Part shown: positions 41,896-51,403 of the stretch, piece after piece
Numbering within the stretch: the stretch's first letter is position 1
Layout: every line of letters starts with the position of its first letter
Source of the DNA: Solirubrobacter sp963792915
GTDB taxonomy: Bacteria; Actinomycetota; Thermoleophilia; Solirubrobacterales; Solirubrobacteraceae
Direction: 5' to 3'
Length of the DNA stretch: 64,000 bases
Assembly (NCBI GenBank): GCA_963792915.1
Contig: CAWBYD010000006.1
Span: forward strand, 186,001 to 250,000
Notes under the pieces: model-generated
Told to the model about the DNA's origin: nothing
Seen by the model: only the letters and a program-made list of their open reading frames with translations
The model's database searches: none
Translations under genes and position numbers: made by a program

Positions 41896-44492
41896 GTGCA
41901 GGCACGGAGGGTGGCCGCGCTCGCGGCCGTATCGGTGATGGCGCTGACCGCGGGCACGGCCCGCGCGCAGTCGACGCCGCCGCCGCGGATCGTCGTCTCG
42001 GGCGGCGTCACGCAGGAGGCGTTCGGCTACACGGACGCGATCCGCCAGCGCGTGCGGGTCACGAGCGACTTCGACTCCGACAACGACGGCGTCAAGGACG
42101 TGATCACGGCCGACATCATGCGCCCCGCGGCCTCCGACGCCGGCCTGAAGGTGCCCGTGATCATGGACGCCAGCCCGTACTACTCGACGCTCGGGCGCGG
42201 CAACGAGTCCCAGCTGAAGGCCGACGACGCGAGCGGGCTGCTCGCGAAGTGGCCGCTGTTCCTCGACAACTACTTCGTCCCGCGCGGCTACGCGGTCGTG
42301 CTCGTCGACATGACCGGCACCAACCACTCGACCGGCTGCCCGACGGTCCAGGGGCTCGAGGACAACCAGGCGGCGCCGACGATCATCGACTGGCTCAACG
42401 GGCGCCGGCCCGGCGTGGACTCCAACGGCAACCCGATCTCCGCCGCCGGCTGGCACAACGGCAAGACCGGCATGATCGGCAAGTCCTATGACTCGCTCGC
42501 TGGCCGCCGCCGCGGCGACGACCGGGATCGACGGGCTGACGACGATCGTCGGCGAGTCCGGCCCCTACGACTACTACGACTACACGCGCTCGAACGGCGT
42601 GATCCAGCGCGGCGGCCACTACCTGGCCAGCCTCGCCAACACGGTCACCGACACCAACCGGCAGGCCTACTGCAAGCCGACGCGCGACGCGCTGAGCGCC
42701 CAGGACGGCGACGCGAACGCCAACAAGTCCGACTTCTGGCTGCCGCGCGACTACGTCAAGGACGCGTTCAAGGTGCCGCGCCAGCGTCTTCCTCACGCAC
42801 GGGATGGAGGACGAGAACGTCCGCTTCGACCACTTCTCGCAGTTCTGGTACGCGCTGGGCGACCTCGGCGTCGTGCGCCGCGCGCGGCTGATGCAGGTCG
42901 GCCACGTCGACCCGTTCGACGTCAACCGCGCCGACTGGGTCGACGAGCTGCACCGCTGGTTCGACTACTGGCTCCAGGGCGTGCCGAACGGCATCCTCGA
43001 CGGGCCGCAGGTGGAGGTCGAGACGAGCCCGGGCCACTTCGACGCCTTCGCGTCCTGGCCCGTCCCCGGCTCCACTCCCACGCAGCTGTTCCTCAGGCCG
43101 GGCGCGAACGCCGGCACGCTCGGCCTCGCCCCGAGCACCGGCAGCGAGCCGACCACGAGCTTCACCGACCTGGCCAACCAGTCCGAGACGACGATGCTCA
43201 ACAACCCGACGACGGTCACCGCCAACAAGCGCGTGTTCCTGTCGGCGCCGCTGACCGCACCGCTGCACATCTCGGGCACGCCGGTGGTGCAGCTCGACGC
43301 GCAGGTCAACAACAAGACCGGCGCGCACTTCGGCGCCGCGCTCGTGGACTACGGCGCGGCCTTCCCGCGCGTGACCGACAACATCAACAACAACGGCGTC
43401 CAGACGCTCACCACCAGCGACTGCTGGGGCGAGAGCAGCACCGCCGACTCGGCGTGTTACAAGGACGTCGGCGAGCTGATCAACACGAACTCGACGGCCT
43501 GGCGCGTGTCCAAGGGCGTGCTCGACGCGGGGCATCGCGACTCGCTGACCACGCCGACGCCGATCGTCGCCGGCCAGCGCTACCCGTTCAGCTTCCAGAT
43601 GCTGCCGGAGGACTACACGTTCGGAGCGGGCCACCAGATCGGCGTCGTGATCGTCGGCAGCTACCGCGACTACAGCACGACCGCGGACACCACCCCGGCC
43701 GCGCAGATCACGCTCGGCCTGCGCAACAGCCGCATCTCGCTGCCGATCGTGGGCGGGAGCGCGGCCGCCACCGCCGCGGGCTTCGCCGCCGGCGGCGCGC
43801 CCACCGCCACGACCGTCACGCAGAGCGGCGCCGCGCTGACGGCGACCGTCGCGAGCACCGACCCGGCGACCACCGCCGCGCCGCTGCCGGGCTACCAGGC
43901 CGAGTTCCTGACCAAGGCGATGTACAACGGGTTCACGACCCAGGGCACGCCGACCGGCAAGGTCCAGTTCCTCGACGGCGGCCAGAACCTCGGCGCGCCG
44001 GTCGCGCTGGCGGGCGGCAAGGCGACGATCACGCCGGCGCTGTCGGGCGGCTCGTACCAGATCAGCGCCGTCTACCAGCCCGAGGGCGCCTACGACGCGA
44101 GCGCCAGCGCGGAGATCTCCGACGTCGTGCCGGTCACGGGCGGCGCGAGCGGCACGGTGCCGGCGACGCTCAGCCTCACGCTCGGCGCCCCGGCGCAGTT
44201 CGGCGCCTTCACGCCCGGCGTGGCGCGCACGTACAGCGCGTCGACGACGGCCAACGTGATCTCGACGGCCGGCGACGCGGCGCTGAGCTGGACGACGCCG
44301 ACGCTCACCAACGGCGCGTTCAGCCTCGCCTCGCCGGTCGTGGTCGAGCCCGCCAAGGCCGCGTGGAGCGCTCCGGCGAGCAACGACGCGTTCACGATCG
44401 CGTTCCGGCAGGTGATCGGCGCGGGCGACGCGCTGCGCACCGGCACCTACAGCGCGGCGGTCACCTTCACGCTCAGCACCACCACCCCGTAG
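41896..44492 (+). pseudogene. Secreted X-Pro dipeptidyl-peptidase/CocE-like hydrolase, two frameshifts
   Basis: An exported serine peptidase of the S15/CocE type. Segment 1 (41896 to about 42485) has a signal peptide and the nucleophile elbow IGKSYD. Segment 2 (to about 42780) continues SLAAAAATTGIDGLTTIVG one frame on. Segment 3 has FLTHGMEDENVRFDHFSQFW, the His in QVGHVDPFDV, a jelly-roll domain, an Ig-like repeat (GKVQFLDGGQNLGAPV) and the shared C-terminal domain (44157-44489). The span is 3n+2 long, matching two one-base insertions (net), near 42485-42495 and 42775-42785. GTG 41896 has GGAGGGG upstream. Repaired length is about 864 aa. Confidence 0.82.
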
Positions 44493-44508
44493 GCTTCAGC
44501 GGGAGGAG

Positions 44509-45618
44509 ATGGAGAGCCCCGCAGCCACCGTCCGCATCGACGCGCTGGAGACGTTCGTAGAACTGCTCTCGCGCGTCGAGGCCGACCCGTCGACCGACGC
44601 GTTCTACTCGCGCCTGTGCGAGGCGACGTGCCGGCTGGCCGGGATGGACCGGGCGGTGATCTTCCGCTACGACGGCGCGCGCCGGCGCGTGCGCGCCGCC
44701 GGCGCCTACGGCGTCCCGCTGGAGGCGTTCGCGGACGCGCAGGTGACGGTGGAGACCGTCGCGGTGGCGCGCGACTCGCTGCTCTCCGACCGCGTGATCG
44801 AGGTCTCGAGCGCCGTCCCGGAGATCGTCCCGCAGGAGTTCCGCGGGCTGATCCGCGACTCGCTGGTATGCACGCCGATGGCCGCCGCCGGCCGCTGGCT
44901 GGGCGTGATCCTGTCCGACCGCGGGCCGGGCGCGCCGCCGTTGAGCGACGGTGAGCGCCATCTGCTGTGGACGCTGGGCAAGACCGCGGCGCTCGCGGCG
45001 TTCGCGCGCCAGGCGACCAACAAGCAGGCCCAGGCGCGCCAGTTGCAGGAGCGCATGGACCTCGCTCGCGAGGTCCATGAGTCCGTGATCCAGCGGCTGT
45101 TCGGGATCCAGCTCGTGTTCTCGAGCCAGGCCGAGCTCAGCCCGGCCGCGCGCGAGCGGATCGGCGCCGAGCTGCAGGCCGCGCTGTTCGACCTGCGCCG
45201 CGCGCTCCAGCGCCCGCTGTCGCGGATGGCGCCGGAGACCAACACGACGCTGCTCGAGGAGGTCGAGCGGCTGACGCGCGAGCACCGCGACCTGCACATC
45301 ACGCTGCGGCCGGGCTCCGAGGGCGTGCGGCTGCCGTCCGAGGTCGAGCCGCTGGCGCAGTCGGTCGTCGCCGAGGCGATCCGCAATGCGCACAAGCACG
45401 CGCACCCGACGCGCGTCGAGGTCGGGCTCGACGAGCGCGACGACACGCTCGTCATCGACGTGATCAACGACGGCGTGCGCGGGCGCCCGGGGCAGACCGG
45501 GATGGGGCTCAAGCTGGCGGCGGTCGAGGCGCTCCAGCTCGGCGGGATCGTGGAGTTCGGTGAGCGCGAGCCGGGGATCTGGCGCGTGCGGCTGGCGGTG
45601 CCGCTTGAGCGGACCTGA
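44509..45618 (+). CDS. GAF-domain sensor histidine kinase
   Basis: A 369-aa cytoplasmic kinase with a GAF domain at about residues 10-170, the phospho-acceptor H190 in DLAREVHESVIQRLFG and a C-terminal HATPase_c (AEAIRNAHKHAHPTRVEV, VINDGVRG, GMGLKLAAVEAL). It resembles the kinase at 4820-5980 in layout. It overlaps the response-regulator gene that follows, so the two form a pair. ATG at 44509 follows GGGAGGAG closely. Confidence 0.88.
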   Translation: MESPAATVRIDALETFVELLSRVEADPSTDAFYSRLCEATCRLAGMDRAVIFRYDGARRRVRAAGAYGVPLEAFADAQVTVETVAVARDSLLSDRVIEVSSAVPEIVPQEFRGLIRDSLVCTPMAAAGRWLGVILSDRGPGAPPLSDGERHLLWTLGKTAALAAFARQATNKQAQARQLQERMDLAREVHESVIQRLFGIQLVFSSQAELSPAARERIGAELQAALFDLRRALQRPLSRMAPETNTTLLEEVERLTREHRDLHITLRPGSEGVRLPSEVEPLAQSVVAEAIRNAHKHAHPTRVEVGLDERDDTLVIDVINDGVRGRPGQTGMGLKLAAVEALQLGGIVEFGEREPGIWRVRLAVPLERT

Positions 45619-46250
45619 CGTCAGCCCCTCGCGGATCGCCGCGGGCTCGAGCGACCGCAAGCTGCGCGTGCTGGTGGTCGACGACCACGAGGTCGTGCAC
45701 TGGGGCCTGCGGCTGATGCTCGGCGAGCAGCCGTGGGTGGAGCGCTGCCTGAGCGCGCGCAACACCGCGGAGGCGCTCGCGCTCGCGCGCCGCTATGACC
45801 CGCACGTCGCGCTCGTGGACCTGTTCGTCGGCCAGGAGTCGGGCGCGGAGATCTGCGCGCAGCTGCTCGCGCTCTCACCGCACCTGAACGTGCTGCTGAT
45901 CTCGGGCGCCGGGCGCATCAGCCCCAACGCCGCCCGCGCCGCGGGCGCGTCGGGGTTCATCTCCAAGGACTGGCCGGCCGCCGACATCGCCGGGGCGGTC
46001 CGCATGGTCGGCCTCGGCATGACGGTCTTCAAGCCCCACGAGGCGCCCGCCGGGCCCGCCGCTGTCAGAGCGCGAGCGCGAGGTGCTCGAGGCGATCGCG
46101 TCCGGCGCGACCAACCGCGAGATCGCGGGCAAGCTCTTCCTGAGCCCGCACACGGTCAAGGAGCACACGTCCTCGCTGTACCGCAAGCTGAACGTCCGCA
46201 ACCGCGCCGAAGCGGTACAGAAGGCCCAGCGCCTCGGCCTCATTTCCTAA
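45605..46250 (+). pseudogene. NarL/LuxR-family response regulator, frameshifted between receiver and HTH
   Basis: The receiver is intact: VLVVDDHEVVHWGLRLML, phospho-acceptor D72 in VALVDLFVGQESG, and K in FISKDWP. After PAGP the frame changes. The HTH (PLSEREREVLEAIASG, then LSPHTVKEHTSSLYRKLNV) reads in the next frame to TAA at 46248. Dropping one C in the gggcccgccg stretch at about 46052-46060 gives a single 214-aa protein, and the span is 3n+1 long. The start is uncertain; TTG 45605 overlaps the kinase end. Confidence 0.82.
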
Positions 46251-46310
46251 GCGCCCGCGAGTTTCGCGTCCATGTCGCCGAGCGGCTGGCGCCCGCGACG
46301 AAACTCGACA

Positions 46311-46335
46311 GCGAGTCGCCGGCAGGGCGACTCGC
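46311..46335 (+). terminator. Hairpin after the two-component pair
   Basis: A perfect 10-bp stem (gcgagtcgcc / ggcgactcgc) with a 5-nt loop. A second inverted repeat, cgagtttcg (46258-46266) with cgaaactcg (46299-46307), lies just before it. Together they separate the regulator from the fatty-acid operon. Confidence 0.6.
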
Positions 46336-46405
46336 CACCCCCCAACAAGGGGGTAGCCGGGCATGGATGGTGTGACCGCACGACCGCTTCGGTGATGGTG
46401 CAGGT

Positions 46406-47254
46406 GTGAGCAACGCAAGACAACCCGCGGCGCTCTTCCCGGGCCAGGGGAGCCACACCCCCGAGATGCGCGAGCTGGTCGCCCAGCGCGCGCCCGAGCT
46501 GCTCGAGCGCGCCATCGAGCTCGTGGGCGAGGACCCCTTCGCCCGCGTCGAGGAGAACACCCGCTTCGCACAGCCCGCCATCTTCTGCGCCTCCCTCGCC
46601 GGCTGGGACGCCCTCGGCCTCGAGCCGTCCGCGGCCGCCGGCCACTCGCTCGGCGAGCTCGCCGCCCTCGCCGCCGCCGGTGTGCTGCGGCGCGACGACG
46701 CGCTGGAGCTCGTCGTCCTGCGCGGCAAGCTGATGGGCGAGGCCCGCAACGGCTCGATGCTCGCGCTCGTCGGTGCCAGCCTCGAGGACGCCGAGGCGAT
46801 CGCCACGGCCGGCGGCGTGACCGTCGCCAACGACAACGCGCCCGGCCAGGTCGTCCTCTCCGGGTCGCTCGAGGCCCTCGACGCGACCGAGGCGATCGCC
46901 GCCGAGCGCAACACCCGCGTGATCCGGCTCGACGTCGCCGGCGCGTTCCACTCGCCCGCGATGGAGATCGCCGCCGAGCCGTTCCGCGCGGCGCTCGACG
47001 AGGTCGAGATCGCCGAGGCCGCGTTCCCCGTCTTCTCGTGCGCGAGCGCGGCGCCGTTCAATGACGTGCGCGCCGAGCTCGCCGGGGCGCTCACGCGCCC
47101 GGTGCGCTGGCGTGAGACCGTTATCGCCATGCACGCTGCCGGGGCGCCCTCGTTCGTCGAGGTCGGACCTGGCAAGGTGCTCGCCCGCATGGGCAAGCGC
47201 ATCCTCAAGGGCGTCAAATTCGAAACCCCCGCCGAAGGACTCATTCATGCCTAG
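46406..47254 (+). CDS. fabD: FabD, malonyl-CoA:ACP transacylase
   Basis: A 282-aa enzyme that loads malonyl groups onto ACP. It carries LFPGQGSH, the nucleophile S81 in AAGHSLGELAAL and the catalytic His at about 182 in AFHSPAM. GTG 46406 is the first start before the conserved N-terminus. It opens the fatty-acid operon, and its end overlaps fabH by 8 nt. Confidence 0.95.
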   Translation: MSNARQPAALFPGQGSHTPEMRELVAQRAPELLERAIELVGEDPFARVEENTRFAQPAIFCASLAGWDALGLEPSAAAGHSLGELAALAAAGVLRRDDALELVVLRGKLMGEARNGSMLALVGASLEDAEAIATAGGVTVANDNAPGQVVLSGSLEALDATEAIAAERNTRVIRLDVAGAFHSPAMEIAAEPFRAALDEVEIAEAAFPVFSCASAAPFNDVRAELAGALTRPVRWRETVIAMHAAGAPSFVEVGPGKVLARMGKRILKGVKFETPAEGLIHA

Positions 47255-48272
47255 CGCCGCACTCCCGCCGGAGCTGCACCAGATCGCCCGCGAGGCGGCG
47301 CGCAACGGTCGCCGCCCGGCGCCCCCGCGCACCGCGACGATCCTCGGGCTCGGGCACCACCTGCCGTCGGAGATCGTGACCAACGGCGACCTCGCCGAGC
47401 ACCTCGGCGTCGACCACGACTGGATCGTCAAGCGCACCGGGATCCACTCGCGCCGGCGCGCGCACGCATCCGAGCGCACGCAGGACCTCGCGGTGTTCGC
47501 CGGCCGGCGCGCGCTGCAGGACGCGGGCGTCGACGCGATCGACCTCGACTTCGTGATCGTCGCGACGATGAGCGCCGACGAGATCACGCCCAACGCCGCG
47601 CCGCTGGTGGCCCATTCGCTGGGTGCCGAGCGCGCGGCGGCGTTCGACATCGGCGCCGCCTGCACCGGCTTCTTGGCCGGGCTCGCGCAGGCCGCGGCGC
47701 TGATCGAGGTCGGCCGCGCCGAGCGGATCCTGCTGATCGGCGCCGAGAAGCTGACCCGCATCACCGACTTCAACGACCGCAAGACCGGGATGCTGTTCGG
47801 CGACGGCGCGGGCGCCGTGGTGCTCGGCCCGACCGATCACGGCACCGGCATCGGCCCGATCGACCTGCTCGCCGACGGCGGGCTGGGCGACACGATCGTC
47901 GCCACGCACGACGACCCGTACATCCGCATGGACGGGATCTCGACGTTCAAGATCGCGGTCAAGCGGCTGTCGGAGTCGACCGTCTTCGCGGTCTCGGCCG
48001 CCGGGCTGGAGCTCGACGACATCGACCTCTTCGTCTACCACCAGGCCAACTCGCGGATCATCAAGGCGGTCGGCGAGCGGCTGGACCTGGAGCCGGCCAA
48101 GGTCGCCGACTACATCTCCCAGCTCGGCAACACGTCGGCCGCGTCGATCCCGCTGACGCTCTCGCTCTCGCGCGAGGATGGCCGCCTGCGTCCCGGGTAC
48201 AAGGTGCTCGTGGCTGCGATCGGCGCAGGGTTCACGTGGGGCGCGGGCGTGCTCGAGTGGAGCGGTTCGTGA
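47247..48272 (+). CDS. fabH: FabH, beta-ketoacyl-ACP synthase III
   Basis: A 341-aa enzyme that condenses an acyl-CoA starter with malonyl-ACP. The triad is C139 (DIGAACTGF), H265 (YHQANSRI) and N295 (LGNTSAAS). About 28 residues precede the usual FabH start (ATILGLGHHLPSEIVTN), so an N-terminal extension is present or the start lies further in. The ATG at 47247 overlaps fabD, and the stop overlaps fabG as GTGA. Confidence 0.95.
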   Translation: MPSAALPPELHQIAREAARNGRRPAPPRTATILGLGHHLPSEIVTNGDLAEHLGVDHDWIVKRTGIHSRRRAHASERTQDLAVFAGRRALQDAGVDAIDLDFVIVATMSADEITPNAAPLVAHSLGAERAAAFDIGAACTGFLAGLAQAAALIEVGRAERILLIGAEKLTRITDFNDRKTGMLFGDGAGAVVLGPTDHGTGIGPIDLLADGGLGDTIVATHDDPYIRMDGISTFKIAVKRLSESTVFAVSAAGLELDDIDLFVYHQANSRIIKAVGERLDLEPAKVADYISQLGNTSAASIPLTLSLSREDGRLRPGYKVLVAAIGAGFTWGAGVLEWSGS

Positions 48273-49006
48273 GCGGGCGTCCCGACAACGCCGCGGCGCT
48301 CGTCACCGGCGCGTCCAAGGGCATCGGCGCGGCGATCGCGCGAGCGCTGGCCGACGACGGCTGGGCGGTGGGCGTCAACTACCGCTCCGACGAGGCCGGC
48401 GCGAAGGCGACGGTCGAGGCGATCGAGGCCGCCGGAGGGCGCGCGATCGCCGTCCACGCCGACGTCTCCAACGGCTCCGGCAAGGCGCTGATCGACGAGG
48501 TCACCGAGGCGCTCGGGCCGGTGCTGGCGCTCGTCAACAACGCGGGCGTGGCCCGCGACGGGCTCGCGCTCCAGCTGTCCGACGACGACTGGGACGCCGT
48601 CATCGCCACCAACCTGACCCCCGCCTTCAGGCTCACGCGCGACGTGCTGCGGGGCATGGTCAAGGCGCGCTACGGGCGCGTCGTGAACATCGCCTCGGTC
48701 GTCGGCCCGCGCGCCAACGCCGGCCAGGCCAACTATGCCGCGGCCAAGGCCGGCGTGATCGGCATGACCAAGACCATCGCCGCCGAGGTCGCGCGGCGCG
48801 GCGTGACCGTCAACGCGGTCGCGCCGGGCTTCATCGCCACGGACATGACGTCCGAGCTGGAGACGGAGGAGATCGTCAAGGCGATCCCCGCCCGCCGCCA
48901 GGGCACGCCGGAGGAGGTCGCCGCCGCCGTGCGCTTCCTCGCCTCCGAGCAGGCCGGTTACGTCACCGGCACCACCTTGTACGTCGACGGCGGCATGTCC
49001 GCCTAG
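48269..49006 (+). CDS. fabG: FabG, 3-oxoacyl-ACP reductase
   Basis: A 245-aa short-chain dehydrogenase reducing the beta-keto group with NADPH. It has TGASKGIGAAIA, NNAGVARDG, the S-Y-K active site (NIASVVGPRANAGQANYAAAKAG) and PGFIATDM. GTG at 48269 overlaps the fabH stop. A 55-bp gap with a ribosome site separates it from acpP. Confidence 0.95.
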   Translation: MSGRPDNAAALVTGASKGIGAAIARALADDGWAVGVNYRSDEAGAKATVEAIEAAGGRAIAVHADVSNGSGKALIDEVTEALGPVLALVNNAGVARDGLALQLSDDDWDAVIATNLTPAFRLTRDVLRGMVKARYGRVVNIASVVGPRANAGQANYAAAKAGVIGMTKTIAAEVARRGVTVNAVAPGFIATDMTSELETEEIVKAIPARRQGTPEEVAAAVRFLASEQAGYVTGTTLYVDGGMSA

Positions 49007-49061
49007 CGCGGAATTACATCCCCTCCGCCCCACCTAAATCAATCCAAGGAGAACCAGAACC

Positions 49062-49307
49062 ATGGCTGCAGCCATCACCGAAGAGAACGTCCAGAAGACC
49101 GTCTACGAGGCGCTCCCGCAGTTCGGCGTCGACGAGTCCGCGATCACCCGCGACGCGTCGTTCGAGGACCTCGACGTCGACTCGCTGGACCTCGCCGAGC
49201 TCTCCCAGATCATCGAGGACGAGTACGGCGTCGCGCTCAAGGGCGACGACGTGGGCAAGATCAAGACCGTCGGGGACGCGATCGACATGGTGGTGAGCCG
49301 GGCTTAA
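49062..49307 (+). CDS. acpP: Acyl carrier protein
   Basis: An 81-aa acidic helical carrier. The phosphopantetheine attachment site is S41 in DLDVDSLDLAEL. The gene has a strong AAGGAGA ribosome site before its ATG, fitting a highly expressed protein. Its TAA shares a base with the fabF ATG (TAATG). Confidence 0.95.
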   Translation: MAAAITEENVQKTVYEALPQFGVDESAITRDASFEDLDVDSLDLAELSQIIEDEYGVALKGDDVGKIKTVGDAIDMVVSRA

Positions 49308-50506
49308 TGCATCGCGAGGTCGTCATAACCGGCGTCGGCGCCGTCTCCGCTCTCGGAGTCGGCGCGCGGACGCTTCACGAGCGGTGGAGTGCCGGCGTCG
49401 TCGGGATCGCGGACGGCAAGGGCGCCGCCACCGAGTTCGACCCCACCGACCACCTGTCGGTCAAGGAGGCGCGCCGCGCGGACCGGTTCACCCAGCTCGC
49501 GCTGGTGGCGGGCGACGAGGCACTGGCCGAGGCCGGCTGGAGCGACGAGCTCCCGTACGAGGCCGATCGCGTCGCCTCGATCCTCGGTACCGGCATCGGC
49601 GGCATCGGCACGCTCGAGCGCGGCAAGGAGATCCTGATCGAGAGCGGCCCGAAGAAGGTGCCGCCGCTGTCCGTGCCGCTGATGATGTCCAACGCCGCGG
49701 CCGCCGCCGTGTCGATGCGCTACAAGCTGCTCGGCCCGTGCCACGGGATCGTGTCGGCCTGCTCCGGCGGCGCGGACGCGATCGGCACCGCGAAGATGAT
49801 GATCGAGACCGGGCACGTCGACGCCGTCGTCACCGGCGGCTCGGAGGCCGCGCTCACGCCGCTCTCCAACGCCGCGTTCAGCGCGCTCGACGCGCTCTCG
49901 CTCACGGGCATCTCGCGCCCGTTCGACAAGGACCGCGACGGTTTCGTGATGGGCGAGGGCGCCGGCATCCTGGTGCTCGAGTCGCGCGAGAACGCCGAGG
50001 CCCGCGGTGCCAAGATCCTCGGCACGCTGCGCGGCTACGGCGCGTCCGCGGACGCGTATCACCTGACCGCGCCCGACAAGACCGGCGGCGGCCCGTCGCG
50101 AGCGATGCTCGCCGCGCTGGCCGACGCCGGCCTGGAGCCGACCGACATCGTCTACGTCAACGCGCATGGCACGTCGACCGCGCTCAACGACGCCGCGGAG
50201 ACCGCGGCGCTCAAGCTCGCGCTCGGCGATCACGCGTACAAGATCCCGATCTCGTCGCTGAAGTCGTCGATCGGGCACCTGCTGGGCGCCGCCGGCGCCG
50301 TCGAGGCGGTTGCCACGATCCTCGCCCTGCGCGACCGGATCGCCCCGCCCACGCTCGGCCTTCACGAGCCGTCCGAGGGGCTCGATCTCGACTACGTCCC
50401 CGGCTCCGCCAAGCCGCTGAACATCAACGGGCAGCCGGCGATCGCGCTGTCGTCGTCCTTCGGCTTCGGCGGCCACAACGCCGTGCTGTGTCTCGAGGCC
50501 GCGTGA
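49307..50506 (+). CDS. fabF: FabF, beta-ketoacyl-ACP synthase II
   Basis: A 399-aa elongation condensing enzyme. The nucleophile is C152 in VSACSGGADAIG, and the two His are in VNAHGTSTALND and IGHLLGAAGAVE. The ACSGG context is a small change from the usual ACSSG/ACATG. Coupled to acpP by TAATG. A hairpin follows before fabI. Confidence 0.93.
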   Translation: MHREVVITGVGAVSALGVGARTLHERWSAGVVGIADGKGAATEFDPTDHLSVKEARRADRFTQLALVAGDEALAEAGWSDELPYEADRVASILGTGIGGIGTLERGKEILIESGPKKVPPLSVPLMMSNAAAAAVSMRYKLLGPCHGIVSACSGGADAIGTAKMMIETGHVDAVVTGGSEAALTPLSNAAFSALDALSLTGISRPFDKDRDGFVMGEGAGILVLESRENAEARGAKILGTLRGYGASADAYHLTAPDKTGGGPSRAMLAALADAGLEPTDIVYVNAHGTSTALNDAAETAALKLALGDHAYKIPISSLKSSIGHLLGAAGAVEAVATILALRDRIAPPTLGLHEPSEGLDLDYVPGSAKPLNINGQPAIALSSSFGFGGHNAVLCLEAA

Positions 50507-50510
50507 CCCT

Positions 50511-50552
50511 CCCGCCCGGGCCCCGTCGTATCGCGGCGGGTCCTCGGGCGGG
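50511..50552 (+). terminator. Hairpin in the fabF-fabI gap (attenuator or processing site)
   Basis: cccgcccg (50511-50518) pairs with cgggcggg (50545-50552), with additional GC pairing inside. It lies within the operon, so it may only partly terminate or may set the relative levels of fabI. Confidence 0.4.
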
Positions 50553-50602
50553 CAGCACGCCGACATCGCCCACCCCGCACCCGGCGTAAGGAACATTCCC
50601 CT

Positions 50603-51403
50603 GTGACACTCGAAGGCAAGAAACTTCTCATCACCGGCGTCATCAACCGCGAGTCGATCGCGTACGAGGTTGCCAGGCAGGCCCAGGCGGCCGGCGCCGA
50701 GATCGTGCTGACGGGCTTCGGCCGCGCCAAGCGCATGACCGACCGCTCGGCGACCAAGCTCGACCCGGTCCCCGACGTGCTCGAGCTCGACGTCAACAAG
50801 CCCGAGGACATCGAGGCGGTCGCGGAGGACCTGCGCGAGCGCTGGGGCCGCGTCGACGGCATCCTGCACGCGATCGCGTTCGCGCCCGGCGACGCGCTCG
50901 GCGGCAACTTCCTCAACACGCCGGTGGAGAGCGCGATCACCGCGTTCCAGACGTCGGCGTACTCGCTCAAGGCGCTGGCGGTCGGGCTCAGCGACCTCTT
51001 CCCCGAGGAGGGCGCGGCGATCGTCGGGCTCGACTTCGACGCACAGGTCGCGTGGCCGGTCTATGACTGGATGGGCGTCGCCAAGGCCGCGCTGGAGGCG
51101 ACGTCGCGCTACCTCGCGCGCGATCTCGGCCCGCGCAAGGTGCGCGTGAACCTCGTCTCCGCGGGCCCGCTCGGCACGCTGGCGGCGCGCGGCATCCCGG
51201 GCTTCGGCGACCTCGCCGACGCGTGGGAGCGCCAGGCGCCGCTCGGCTGGGACGTCGACGATCCCGCTCCGGTCGCCGAGACGATCAACTTCCTGCTGTC
51301 CGACGGCGCGCGCGCGATCACCGCAGAGGTCATCCACGTCGACGGCGGCTTCCACGCGATGGGCACGGCGCTCGCGCCGGTCAAGCACGAGGTCGAGGCA
51401 TGA
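50603..51403 (+). CDS. fabI: FabI/InhA-type enoyl-ACP reductase
   Basis: A 266-aa NADH-dependent reductase catalysing the last step of the elongation cycle. It shows the FabI start LEGKKLLITGVINRESIAYEVA, HAIAFAPGDALGG, and Y-x-x-x-K-type YDWMGVAKAALEA. WP-x-YDWMG is the InhA-like variant seen in actinobacteria. GTG 50603 opens the conserved N-terminus. The stop overlaps the reductase start (ATGA). Confidence 0.93.
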   Translation: MTLEGKKLLITGVINRESIAYEVARQAQAAGAEIVLTGFGRAKRMTDRSATKLDPVPDVLELDVNKPEDIEAVAEDLRERWGRVDGILHAIAFAPGDALGGNFLNTPVESAITAFQTSAYSLKALAVGLSDLFPEEGAAIVGLDFDAQVAWPVYDWMGVAKAALEATSRYLARDLGPRKVRVNLVSAGPLGTLAARGIPGFGDLADAWERQAPLGWDVDDPAPVAETINFLLSDGARAITAEVIHVDGGFHAMGTALAPVKHEVEA

